Part shown: positions 1 through 7,718 of the stretch, in pieces | Numbering within the stretch: the first letter of the stretch is position 1 | Layout: each line of letters starts with the position of its first letter | Origin: Pirellulales bacterium | Lineage (GTDB): Bacteria > Planctomycetota > Planctomycetia > Pirellulales > Lacipirellulaceae | Direction of reading: 5' to 3' | Assembly: GCA_022841705.1 (NCBI GenBank) | Contig: JALHQZ010000006.1 | Coordinates: forward strand, 1 to 64,000 | Length of the DNA stretch: 64,000 bases | Made by a program: the position numbers and the translations under genes | The notes under the pieces: generated by a model | Seen by the model: only the letters and a program-made list of their open reading frames with translations | Databases searched by the model: none | Told to the model about the DNA's origin: nothing

Positions 1-90
1 GGCCTGGGGGTGGGGGCTAGGGAAATTGCGACCGAAGGTCGCCTTGACCCTAGCCCCTAGTCCCCAGCCCCTAGCCCCTCCTATCCTTGA
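1..90. repeat. Nested palindrome of GGGGCTAGGG type
   Basis: GGGGCTAGGG at 13-22 pairs with CCCTAGCCCC at 48-57, and GCGACC/GGTCGC (28-33 and 37-42) forms an inner hairpin with loop GAA. A further run of CCCCTAG units continues to about 80. A single-arm relative of the GGGGCTAGGG unit occurs near 29080-29107. It belongs to the set of intergenic palindromes described in the findings. Confidence 0.6.
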
Positions 91-126
91 CGGCTCGGCC
101 GGCCACTTTTACCATCAAACCCCGTT

Positions 127-166
127 CCACCGCACGTTTTCGCTAGGAAGCGTGCGGTGGTTTTTT
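127..166 (+). terminator. Rho-independent terminator or leader attenuator
   Basis: CCACCGCACG (127-136) and CGTGCGGTGG (151-160) form a perfect 10-bp stem followed by an uninterrupted T tract (161-166). It ends only 20 bases before the ATG of the transporter at 186, whose Shine-Dalgarno GGAGG is at 171-175. It is either the end of an upstream gene outside the window or an attenuator in the transporter leader, because there is little room for a promoter after it. Confidence 0.85.
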
Positions 167-185
167 AGGGGGAGGGGTACCTTCG

Positions 186-2096
186 ATGCTTACCGTTGGC
201 GCTCGGCCGCGGAACCTGAAATGGTTCCATGCGGGGCCAATGCTGTTTGGCGACTGGGGCACCAGCCGGCTCTACGTGCTGGGGCTGGCGCTCCTGTACA
301 CGCAGTACGCCAGTTTCTATTTCATGCTCGCGATGAGCGTGATTCTGCTGGCGGTCGGCTGGGCCTACACGGTGGTGTGCCGGTTGTACCCCGATGGCGG
401 TGGGGTTTATTCTTCGGCGAAGGAGCGCTCGCAAACGCTCGCTGTGGTTGGCGCGTTCTTGCTCTGCGCGGACTACGTGGTGACCGCCGCCATTAGTGCG
501 GTCGAAGCGTTTCACTACGCCGGGTTTCATCACGAGGCGTGGTGGGCGGCCGGGGCGATTCTGCTCATCGGGGTGCTCAATTATTTTGGGCCGACCAAAG
601 CGGGCTCGGCGGCGCTGTACGTCGCAATCGCCACCATGATCATTAGTTTGATCGTGAGCGTGGCGGCAATTCCGTATTTGGGCGAGGCGCGCCTGGAACC
701 TGCCCGCGGAAATCCTGGCGAATGGTGGGTAAGCCTGACGCACTTAATTCTGGCGATCTCCGGAGTCGAGGCGATCGCCAACATGACCAGTATTATGGTC
801 ACGCCGGTGCAGCGCACGGCGAGCCGCGCGATTTGGCCGGTCCTGTTGGAAATTGTCGTCCTCAACGTCGTGTTGACGGCTGCGATGCTGGCGCTGCCGC
901 ACGACAAGCTACACCAGGGTGATTCATTCGCTCCGCTTCCCGAGGGTGATCGCACTACCGCGGTGGAAGAGTTCCGGGATCGAAATAACCTGCACGATTC
1001 GTCGGTGGTCATCGCCCCGAGTGAACAGGGCGAAATCGTTACGGCCTACGACGGCAACAAAGAAACGATGATGAAGGTGCTGGCCGACTACTATGTCGGG
1101 CCAACCTTCGCGCAGATTTCGGCCATCGTGTTCGCGCTGCTGCTGCTCTCGGCGGTGAACACGGCAATCACGGGACTGGTGAGTGTGCTCTTCACGCTCT
1201 CCGAGGATAACGAACTGCCGCGGGCGTTTGGAGGTCTTAATATCTGGGGGATGCCGGTGCTGCCACTGATTATCGGCACGGTCCTGCCGACGATCACGGT
1301 GCTGATGGTTCCCCGCGTCGCGGATCTCGCCGACCTCTACGCGATCGGCGTGGTGGGCGCCGTGGCGGTGAATCTGGGGTCGATCTCCACGAACTTCAAG
1401 AAGAAACTGCCCGGTTACGAGCGCTGGCCGATGTTGATCTTGGCCATCGTGATGGTGGCGATTTGGTTCACCATCGCCCTCACCAAGTTCAACGCCCTGC
1501 TGTTCGCTACCAGCGTGATGGGCTTCGGCTTCGGCGCCCGCTACCTGGGCCACCACCGTGAAGAGGTGTTCGACTGGGTGAAGGAAGCGGTCCCGGGACT
1601 GCCGACTGCGGCCGAGGCGGTGGGGCGGAGCGTGTCGAGCTTCCTTAAACCTGGGGCCAAGTATGGCGCCGCCAACGCCCCGGACAAGACGCGCATCCTC
1701 ATCGCCACCACCGGCAATCCCAAGCTGGTTGAGTTCGCACTCGAAGAATGCAAACTGCGACAAGGTTCGCTGTATGTGCTGTTCGTCCGGCACATCGCGG
1801 TGGGCCGCTTCGCTCCGGTCGGTACGCCAAACGTCGATTCCGACTTCACCGCCGCCGCACTGTTCGAAGGCATCGCCGCGAAAGCGGAGGAGAAGGGCGT
1901 GGCGGTTCACTTCCTGTACGCCGTGAGCTACGACATCGCCGACACGATTCTCGAGATGGCGGTGACCCACGCGGTCGATTTCGTGATCCTCGGCGCCACC
2001 CAACGCGGCGCCCTGTGGCGCACGATGAAGGGAGATGTCATCCGCCAAGTCGCGCAAGATTTGCCGCCGCGCATCAGTTTGTTGTTGCACGGGTAG
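186..2096 (+). CDS. APC-family amino acid permease with C-terminal UspA domain
   Basis: Integral membrane transporter, probably for amino acids or polyamines, of the APC superfamily. Roughly residues 15-460 contain about twelve hydrophobic segments with a large polar insert near residues 235-300. Residues about 495-636 form a soluble Usp-like alpha/beta domain (start KTRILIATTGNP, end with the ILGATQRGALWRTMKGD nucleotide-binding-like stretch). Permease-Usp fusions are a known arrangement in which the cytosolic domain may sense nucleotide or stress state. The ATG is chosen because GGAGG lies 10 bases upstream. The TAG stop is inside the palindrome that follows. Substrate cannot be assigned from sequence. 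Confidence 0.88.
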   Translation: MLTVGARPRNLKWFHAGPMLFGDWGTSRLYVLGLALLYTQYASFYFMLAMSVILLAVGWAYTVVCRLYPDGGGVYSSAKERSQTLAVVGAFLLCADYVVTAAISAVEAFHYAGFHHEAWWAAGAILLIGVLNYFGPTKAGSAALYVAIATMIISLIVSVAAIPYLGEARLEPARGNPGEWWVSLTHLILAISGVEAIANMTSIMVTPVQRTASRAIWPVLLEIVVLNVVLTAAMLALPHDKLHQGDSFAPLPEGDRTTAVEEFRDRNNLHDSSVVIAPSEQGEIVTAYDGNKETMMKVLADYYVGPTFAQISAIVFALLLLSAVNTAITGLVSVLFTLSEDNELPRAFGGLNIWGMPVLPLIIGTVLPTITVLMVPRVADLADLYAIGVVGAVAVNLGSISTNFKKKLPGYERWPMLILAIVMVAIWFTIALTKFNALLFATSVMGFGFGARYLGHHREEVFDWVKEAVPGLPTAAEAVGRSVSSFLKPGAKYGAANAPDKTRILIATTGNPKLVEFALEECKLRQGSLYVLFVRHIAVGRFAPVGTPNVDSDFTAAALFEGIAAKAEEKGVAVHFLYAVSYDIADTILEMAVTHAVDFVILGATQRGALWRTMKGDVIRQVAQDLPPRISLLLHG

Positions 2097-2164
2097 CACG
2101 GGACCGTAGTCCCGTGCGGTTGAAGAAATGCGTTTAGTTGCACGGGACTACGGTCCCGTGCTAC
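2093..2164. repeat. Palindromic element, GTAGCACGGGACC family, copy 1
   Basis: Left arm 2093-2117 and right arm 2140-2164 are 25-base inverted copies beginning GTAGCACGGGACCGTAG; each arm is itself a hairpin. Other copies are at 49423-49490 and 52088-52171. It includes the stop codon of the permease gene and lies between convergent genes. Confidence 0.9.
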
Positions 2165-2165
2165 T

Positions 2166-2729
2166 TCAATTCTCCACGCTCTCGCCGCGCATTTGAAAGA
2201 TGGCGAGCGGCCGGCCTTCGGGCCCGGCGAACTCCTCAATGCGGAACGTCCCTGTTACCGTGACGGGCCGAACGGAGAAATCGGCGCTTTCGCCCGGCGC
2301 CATCTCGACCAGGATGCAATCGAAGAGCGCCGCCCCGGGCCCGAAGCAGCACTCTTGGTTGTCGCGCACCAGCACGAACGAGGTAAGCCGCTTCTGCGCC
2401 GTCGGCAGGATGTACCCGCGGATGCGGATCGCCTCGCCCGCGAGTTTTTCGATCTCCGGCGTCAACATGTCGCGTTTGAATTCGCCATCGGGCTCGATGT
2501 CGAACTTCAAGTCATCGAACGACTTATCGAGCAGCCGGGGCTCCGCTGCCTTCGCCGGTGGCGCCGCAGCGGGTAGCGCTTCAGCAGGTGGCGTCGCATC
2601 GGGCGCCACCTGTTGGTTTAGCGGCGCGCTGGCGAGCGTCTCCGGCGCGGGTAGCGGTGGATCGCTCGGCTTCGGCGCACACCCCGCAATCGCCCAGAGA
2701 ACAAGCCAGATTGCAAGCGGGCGCATCAC
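2166..2729 (-). CDS. Lipoprotein with RDNxxCCFG (DUF3299-like) domain
   Basis: 187-residue predicted lipoprotein: an N-terminal hydrophobic segment ends in the lipobox-like IAGC (Cys about 17), followed by a Pro/Ala-rich linker to about residue 65. The remaining domain contains IRGYILPTAQ, then FVLVRDNQECCFGPGA and a beta-rich tail. The same RDNxxCCFG core is in the upstream gene, so the two are paralogues. The start ATG overlaps the stop of that gene by four bases (ATGA), indicating translational coupling. DUF3299-like proteins are periplasmic or membrane-anchored with unknown function; the paired cysteines suggest metal or thiol chemistry, but this is inference. Confidence 0.8.
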   Translation of the reverse strand: MMRPLAIWLVLWAIAGCAPKPSDPPLPAPETLASAPLNQQVAPDATPPAEALPAAAPPAKAAEPRLLDKSFDDLKFDIEPDGEFKRDMLTPEIEKLAGEAIRIRGYILPTAQKRLTSFVLVRDNQECCFGPGAALFDCILVEMAPGESADFSVRPVTVTGTFRIEEFAGPEGRPLAIFQMRGESVEN

Positions 2730-3445
2730 CGAATGTAATCCGCTTCCAAACTAAAAGTCACCGGCGTTCCCAGCTCGGGGTTGCCGGGGCCAAGTTTCAA
2801 CACGCCCCCCACGCGGAACAATTTGCTCGAGGCATCCGTCGTCACGCCTTTGCCGAGGGCCACCTGCACCTGATCGAAATATTGGACCTTCGACAAGTCG
2901 CCGAAGCAGCACTGGTTGTTGTCCCGCACGAGCAAAAAATTCTTGATGTTCTTAGTGACCGGCGTGGAGTCGGGCCGGATGTACCCCTTGATGAAGACGC
3001 GCTTGCCAAGCAAATCCATCACGGCTTCGGAGGTGATCCGGCTGGCAGTCAGATCCGCTTCGGTGGGTTTCATCTCGAGAAACGAAGTTCGCGTATAACC
3101 CTCGGGCACTTCAGTGGCATGAACGACGCCCGCGTAACCAACCCCGCCAATCAAAAACACCGCTGACAGCACGGCCCCAACCAACGCCAAGTTCGCGCCG
3201 GTGTAGCGATCGCTGTTGGCTCGCACGAAGCTCCATGCCCGCAGCGACAAGACGAGCCCAATTAGCGGAATCGGCGCCAGCATCAGCGTCGATTCCAAAC
3301 TGCTCCCCGCCGTCGTCAGCACCGCTGCGGAGACCAGCCCCAACAATAGCGCCAAAATCGAGCCGGTATGAATCGCCCGATAGGCGAGGGCATCGTCTTC
3401 ACTGGCGGCGGAAAGTTGCGGGTCGTACGCGGTCGCGGTGGACAT
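2726..3445 (-). CDS. Membrane protein with RDNxxCCFG (DUF3299-like) domain
   Basis: About 239 residues from the ATG at 3445; an ATG at 3481 would add twelve residues and has no better ribosome binding site. The N-terminal half has three to four hydrophobic helices resembling DUF4190-type membrane domains. The C-terminal half contains VFIKGYIRPDS, FLLVRDNNQCCFG and a beta-rich end. It is the first gene of a two-gene unit with its own paralogue downstream (four-base overlap). Both probably act at the same membrane surface. Function unknown. Confidence 0.78.
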   Translation of the reverse strand: MSTATAYDPQLSAASEDDALAYRAIHTGSILALLLGLVSAAVLTTAGSSLESTLMLAPIPLIGLVLSLRAWSFVRANSDRYTGANLALVGAVLSAVFLIGGVGYAGVVHATEVPEGYTRTSFLEMKPTEADLTASRITSEAVMDLLGKRVFIKGYIRPDSTPVTKNIKNFLLVRDNNQCCFGDLSKVQYFDQVQVALGKGVTTDASSKLFRVGGVLKLGPGNPELGTPVTFSLEADYIR

Positions 3446-3530
3446 GCCGATTCGTGAATTTGAGGGAACAGGAACAATCACGCTTTATTCTACGCGATGC
3501 GGTTCGCGCCGGCACCACCAAACCGACGAG

Positions 3531-3617
3531 GGGGTGGCTAGGGTTAAGACCCCAGCAGCATTGGGAACCAACTCTCACACGGCTGGGGGCGGCTGACGCG
3601 CCGACCCCAGCCACCCC
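3531..3617. repeat. Palindromic element, GGGGTGGCTGGGGTC family, copy 1
   Basis: Left arm starts GGGGTGGCTAGGG at 3531, and the right arm 3591-3617 ends CCCCAGCCACCCC. The right arm segment 3595-3617 is the exact reverse complement of 51445-51467, which links this element to the one upstream of rpsB. Confidence 0.85.
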
Positions 3618-3626
3618 TTTGGGAGC

Positions 3627-5339
3627 CTACGCTGGGCCTCGGAGGATAATCCAAAACAATCCGCAAAAAATCGCTGCGGCCCCCAAGGGGACGCCAATTC
3701 GCACCGCCGGGCTGGGAATGGCCGGGGCGACGGGGGGCGCCGACCGCACCACGGGGGCCACTTCGCTCGCCGGGGGCGTTTCGGCCGGGGTCGCAGGTGC
3801 AGCGGCCGCCGGTTCGGCTTCTGCCGCCGGCTGCCCAACCGCCGGCACCTCAGCCGCTGGCTGCTCTGCCGACGACTGGCCCGTCGGCGCCGCTACTTCG
3901 AGAGGAGACTGCCAACTCGCCTTCTCCGCCGTTGCCGCGACGGGGTTCGGCGGCTCGACGCTGTCGTCCGCCGGTGCTGCTTTCTCACCCGCTGCTTGCG
4001 GCTTAGCGCCCACTTTCCCTGCTTTTGGGTCCTCCGCTTTTAAATCATCCGGTTTCTTCTTCAGTTGCGCTGTTCCCAAGAATCCAAACGCCCGCAAACT
4101 CCGCGCGCGTTTGAACGCTGCGGGATCGACTTCCTCTGCTTGCTTCAGCCCGGCGAGCGCGCGATCCGCGAGTTCACCTTCCTGTTCTGCCGCCACGTCG
4201 AGATACGTCACAATCGGTTCACGCACGAACTTTTGGTAGCCGAGCTCGTCGGTCTTCACGTACATCTCCACTAGCCGATCGAGCACCGACCAATCTTCCC
4301 ACCTGGCAAGGTCGGGAATCACTTGGTCGGCGAAGTCGGGGCTGTCGAGTAGCAGCCGGGCCGATTGCAGAATGCGCGTGCGTGGAATATCCACGCTCTC
4401 TTCTTCCGCCAGAAAGCGAATCGCTTGCAGCACGGAGTACACATGCGAATAGTCGGCAGTCTTATCCTGTAGGAACCGCGCGTCGATCTTGTCCATCCCC
4501 GCTTCGCCGACCAGCGTCAGGTAGCACGCCACCATCGCGTCGAGCCCCAGCTTCTCCTGCCGTTCGGCGATGCTGAGCGTTTCCGAGAGCAGCGTGCCGC
4601 CGAGCGGTCCACCCACCAGCAGGTTCGCCGCCGTGAGCGCCTGGGCCGCAGGTTCAATCGTCCGGACATCGGAGAGCAGCATCCTTTCGATCAGCGGCAC
4701 GTCGCGCTCGTCGCCGCACACGCCCAGCATCGTGAAGAAGAGCCGCCGCCGGCTGGGGCTGGTCTGCGGATTCTGCAGCAGCGTCACGATCCGATCATGC
4801 TGCATTCGCGGCTTCAAATCCTTGAGCGCTTGATAACTGGCCCGGGCGAACTCGTCGTATGCATCTTGCGCTAGCAATGGTTCTTCGTGTTCCAAGAAGT
4901 CTTGAAAAAACGCCAGCCGATCGGCGCCTTCAGCCGGTAGCTTGTCGAGCTCGTCGACATACTTGACCGCCGTCGGCGAGAGCGCAATCGGAATCGCCCA
5001 TTCCGGAGGCGAACCCACCCCGCGCACGAAGTACTTGTCTCCCGGCCTCGGCTCGCCGAAGAAAATCGCGGTGATCGTCTTCGCGTCTTTCAGTTGTTCA
5101 CCGCCGCGCAGTGCGCGTTCGATGCGAAACCGCGCTTCCCCCGTCTCCGGATCAATCGTCGGCCGCTTACTCTCCGGCGGCGCCTCGACGAGTGTGGCGA
5201 GCACCACCACATCGCTATCGGCAAGCTCTTCGGAGAGCGTGCGCGTCTCGGCCGAACAGAACGGGCAAGCCCGCGCTCTCGGCGATGAAACCGAAGTGCA
5301 AATCGCGGCCGCCAACAACAATCGAAACGTGGTCTTCAT
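3627..5339 (-). CDS. Secreted HEAT-like protein with C-terminal membrane anchor
   Basis: 570-residue protein of unknown function. Residues 1-24 form a signal peptide followed by ACPFCSAE, a CxxC pair at the mature N-terminus. Residues about 30-130 are a beta-rich domain, about 150-400 are alpha-helical and HEAT-like, and about 410-540 form a low-complexity Pro/Ala/Glu linker. The last 25 residues form one hydrophobic helix (IFCGLFWIILRGPA), so the protein is probably exported and anchored at its C-terminus. No catalytic motif was recognised. It is transcribed alone between palindromic elements. Confidence 0.75.
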   Translation of the reverse strand: MKTTFRLLLAAAICTSVSSPRARACPFCSAETRTLSEELADSDVVVLATLVEAPPESKRPTIDPETGEARFRIERALRGGEQLKDAKTITAIFFGEPRPGDKYFVRGVGSPPEWAIPIALSPTAVKYVDELDKLPAEGADRLAFFQDFLEHEEPLLAQDAYDEFARASYQALKDLKPRMQHDRIVTLLQNPQTSPSRRRLFFTMLGVCGDERDVPLIERMLLSDVRTIEPAAQALTAANLLVGGPLGGTLLSETLSIAERQEKLGLDAMVACYLTLVGEAGMDKIDARFLQDKTADYSHVYSVLQAIRFLAEEESVDIPRTRILQSARLLLDSPDFADQVIPDLARWEDWSVLDRLVEMYVKTDELGYQKFVREPIVTYLDVAAEQEGELADRALAGLKQAEEVDPAAFKRARSLRAFGFLGTAQLKKKPDDLKAEDPKAGKVGAKPQAAGEKAAPADDSVEPPNPVAATAEKASWQSPLEVAAPTGQSSAEQPAAEVPAVGQPAAEAEPAAAAPATPAETPPASEVAPVVRSAPPVAPAIPSPAVRIGVPLGAAAIFCGLFWIILRGPA

Positions 5340-5369
5340 TCCTTCAGAATAGCGAATGGCCCGGTTGAA

Positions 5370-5486
5370 ACGTAGGTTAGGCTTTCTAGCCTGACCGGCG
5401 CCGGTGAAGTTTTTGCGAGCGGAACGATCGCTCCGCGAATGTCAGACTGGAAAGTCTAACCTACGTGCCCTTCAGGCTAGAAAGCC
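5370..5486. repeat. Palindromic element, ACGTAGGTTAGGCTTTC family, copy 1
   Basis: Left arm 5370-5395 (ACGTAGGTTAGGCTTTCTAG...) and right arm 5441-5466 are imperfect inverted copies. A second partial arm TTCAGGCTAGAAAGCC follows at 5471-5486. A related element lies at 16429-16529. Confidence 0.85.
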
Positions 5487-5499
5487 CGCCCCAAGCGCA

Positions 5500-5540
5500 C
5501 AAAAAAACCCCGCCGAACAACCGAAGTTGAAGCGACGGGG
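5500..5540 (-). terminator. Rho-independent terminator of the small RNA
   Basis: On the minus strand CCCCGTC (5540-5534) pairs with GGCGGGG (5514-5508), with one G-T wobble, and is followed by seven T residues. No protein gene ends here: the flanking genes start at 5339 (minus) and 5749 (plus) and diverge. It therefore implies a short minus-strand transcript. Confidence 0.7.
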
Positions 5541-5664
5541 CCGGAACAGAGAAGAGGCCGATGTGTCAGGGTCAGGGGGATGATCAGAATGAGGCAATCG
5601 CTGCTTTCGGCCAATCGACCGCAAACGGGATACCTCCCCAACACCTCGCTCGCTCTGTAACTCC
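5500..5664 (-). ncRNA. Candidate structured small RNA (possibly 6S-like)
   Basis: On the minus strand a promoter-like pair (TGGACA, 16-base spacer, TATCAT) predicts a start near 5664 and an intrinsic terminator ends near 5500, giving a transcript of about 160 bases with no convincing reading frame. Its ends pair: ACAGAG with CTCTGT, then GAGG with CCTC, GTGT with ACAC and GGGGA with TCCCC, capped by a stem GCGGTCG/CGATTGC. This gives a rod with internal loops, a shape and length like 6S RNA. No primary-sequence signature proves 6S identity; another small RNA is possible. Confidence 0.45.
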
Positions 5665-5671
5665 ATTCGCT

Positions 5672-5699
5672 ATGATACCGAATCTGATTCCCATGTCCA
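5672..5699 (-). promoter_or_regulatory. Predicted sigma-70-like promoter of the small RNA
   Basis: Minus-strand TGGACA (5699-5694, five of six to TTGACA) and TATCAT (5677-5672, five of six to TATAAT) are separated by 16 bases. The predicted start is about 5664, which is where the paired 5' end of the structured RNA begins. Confidence 0.5.
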
Positions 5700-5748
5700 T
5701 ACTTTTGTGAAGATTTTTTTAAGGCGTTCTGGAGTGAGTGAGGCAAAA

Positions 5749-6561
5749 ATGAACACTTACCCGGCGAGCGAAACCCTCGTCCCGCAATTACAGGAGGCAG
5801 CCGAGCAGGCCGCCCGGCGGGGGGGCGAGGTCCTGCAAGAGTGGCGAGGCAAGTTCGCTACCCGTGCGAAAGGCCCGCAGGATTTAGTGACCGATGCCGA
5901 TTTGGCCGCCCAAGCCGCCGTGCGGGAAATCCTGCTGAAAGCGTTTCCAACCCACGCTTTTCTGGGGGAAGAGTCGCCCAATTTGGCCCTGCTGGCCGAC
6001 CCTGAGCGATTGACCTGGGTTGTGGATCCGCTGGATGGCACCACCAACTACGTCCACGGTTTCCCCTGCTACGCCACTAGCGTGGCGGTGACCCAAGGGG
6101 GCAGGGTGCTCGCCGGGGCGATGTTCGACCCCAGCGCCAACGAACTTTTCTCCGCCGGGCTCGGTTTGGGCGCGACACTCAACGGCCAACCCATTGGGGT
6201 TACCCACGCCGCCCGATTGGACGAAGCCCTCGTCGCGGTGAGCCTGCCGCCGCAATGCACGGCCGCCTCGCCCGACGTGCAAGACCTGCTGGCCGTCATC
6301 CCCCGCGCCCAAGCGATCCGCCGCACTGGTTCCGCCGCGCTCAACCTCGCCTACGTCGCCTGCGGCCGACTGGACGCCCACTGGGCCAGCCACATCCACC
6401 CCTGGGACGTGGCTGCCGGCCTGCTCATGATCGCCGAAGCTGGCGGCGTAGTGACGGCGCACGACGGCGGGCCGTTCAATTTGGCGAAGGCAAACTTCTT
6501 GGCGGCGAGTAGTGCGGCATTGCACCAAGATTTGTTGCGCACACTTACGCGGCGGGAATAA
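5749..6561 (+). CDS. Inositol monophosphatase family protein
   Basis: 270-residue Mg2+-dependent sugar/nucleotide phosphatase of the IMPase/FBPase/CysQ fold. Visible metal-binding motifs are GEESP (about residue 80), WVVDPLDGTTNYVHG (about 98) and, near the C-terminus, HPWDVAAGLLMIAEAGG. Substrate may be inositol-1-phosphate, histidinol phosphate or 3'-phosphoadenosine phosphate and cannot be settled from sequence. The ATG at 5749 is preferred over an in-frame GTG at 5707 because GAGG lies five bases upstream of it. The gene stands alone and diverges from the small RNA. Confidence 0.92.
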   Translation: MNTYPASETLVPQLQEAAEQAARRGGEVLQEWRGKFATRAKGPQDLVTDADLAAQAAVREILLKAFPTHAFLGEESPNLALLADPERLTWVVDPLDGTTNYVHGFPCYATSVAVTQGGRVLAGAMFDPSANELFSAGLGLGATLNGQPIGVTHAARLDEALVAVSLPPQCTAASPDVQDLLAVIPRAQAIRRTGSAALNLAYVACGRLDAHWASHIHPWDVAAGLLMIAEAGGVVTAHDGGPFNLAKANFLAASSAALHQDLLRTLTRRE

Positions 6562-6625
6562 GACGAAGCACCGCGAACGAACCCCGACCACGGCGAGCAC
6601 ACTTTCGCTTGTGAGGGATGAGAAG

Positions 6626-7528
6626 ATGGAACGCGTTTGGCCAGTTGTAATTGTTCTTTTCGGTTCGTTATGTGGCGTGAGGGCTCAGGAAGCGGCGCCA
6701 TCTCAAGCGGCGGATCCATTCGCCCCCACTTCATCCGATTGCACAGCGCTTGACCAGCCTGAGATCGCTCCGCCAAAGCAGGTTTGCTATTTCGCTGTCC
6801 GCGATCCTGCTGCCGATCAAAAGGTGCGGGACGTTCTTGCCACACAATTACCGAGCGAAGGGTTGGAGTTCACCGAAACACCACTGGATGAAGTCGTCAA
6901 CTTGCTGCGTGAAGAATACAACGTCGAGATCCAAATGGACGATGCCGCGCTGGATGACTTGGGCATCGATCACAATGAGCCTGTTACCTGTTCGTTGCGA
7001 AATATGAGGCTCAATGGAGCACTGGATCTGCTGCTCAAAAAATTGGATTTGACTTATGTGATTGAAGATGGTGTCTTGGTGATCACAACGAACGAAGAAG
7101 CAGAAACCAAATTAGTTGAAGCCGTTTACCCGATTGGTGATTTACGCTCGAAACCTAAGCTGTTTTTCGGTGGGGCGTCAGCATCCGCCGAGGCTGCCGG
7201 TTACGACAATATAGTGGGAATTCTGACTGACCTTGTCGCAACCGACACCTGGAATGAAAACGGCGGAGGCGAGGCATCGATTCGCCCACTGGGCTGGGAT
7301 TTAATCATCGTTACACAGACTCAAAAGGTCCACGAAGAGATCGCCCGGGTTCTCAACACCATTCGACTCGCCCGGTCGGAGAACCCAGTTCCGCCGGAAT
7401 CTGACATTTCACAAGGAAGTGTGGGAGAAGGCAACTCTGGTTCCCCTAAACCTGCCGGTGGTGGCGGATATGGCGGCGGCAACGGCACCCACGACGGAAA
7501 CCCCAAAGCCGTCGAGAAAAAAGGTTAA
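6626..7528 (+). CDS. Secreted STN/secretin-like protein with ENGGGEA motif
   Basis: 300-residue exported protein (signal peptide to about residue 20). Residues about 75-165 resemble the secretin/TonB short N-terminal fold: FTETPLDEVVNLLREEYNVEIQ ... LRNMRLNGALDLLLKKLDLTY ... VLVITTNEEA. A second block has LVATDTWNENGGGEASIRP, also found in the DUF1598-like protein at 19494. The tail is Gly/Pro-rich and low complexity. No secretin barrel is present, so this is a periplasmic adaptor-type protein of unknown role. The start is chosen for the signal peptide and GAGGGATGAG upstream. Confidence 0.75.
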   Translation: MERVWPVVIVLFGSLCGVRAQEAAPSQAADPFAPTSSDCTALDQPEIAPPKQVCYFAVRDPAADQKVRDVLATQLPSEGLEFTETPLDEVVNLLREEYNVEIQMDDAALDDLGIDHNEPVTCSLRNMRLNGALDLLLKKLDLTYVIEDGVLVITTNEEAETKLVEAVYPIGDLRSKPKLFFGGASASAEAAGYDNIVGILTDLVATDTWNENGGGEASIRPLGWDLIIVTQTQKVHEEIARVLNTIRLARSENPVPPESDISQGSVGEGNSGSPKPAGGGGYGGGNGTHDGNPKAVEKKG

Positions 7529-7566
7529 CCGTTTAGCCGCGACGCGCTAGCGGAGCGTGCTTCGCG
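7529..7566. repeat. Dispersed repeat, TAGCCGCGACGCGATAGCGGAG family
   Basis: GTTTAGCCGCGACGCGCTAG followed by CGGAGCGTGCTTC lies directly after the stop codon of the STN-like gene. Related copies are at 33629, 44991 (partial), 46053 (inverted), 53993 (inverted) and 57348. The remaining 150 bases to the next gene show no recognisable feature. Confidence 0.8.
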
Positions 7567-7718
7567 TCGCCGTGCTAGCACTGCACAGATTTCTCTTGTC
7601 GCGTGACGGCCCTTCGTGCTAGTCTGCCGGCCCCGTAAAAAGTCGGCGCACCCGAGTAAGCCAACGATTGGCCGCGCCGCGCTAGTCCCGCCCCTCGGTT
7701 GATGGAGTAACCGAAACC

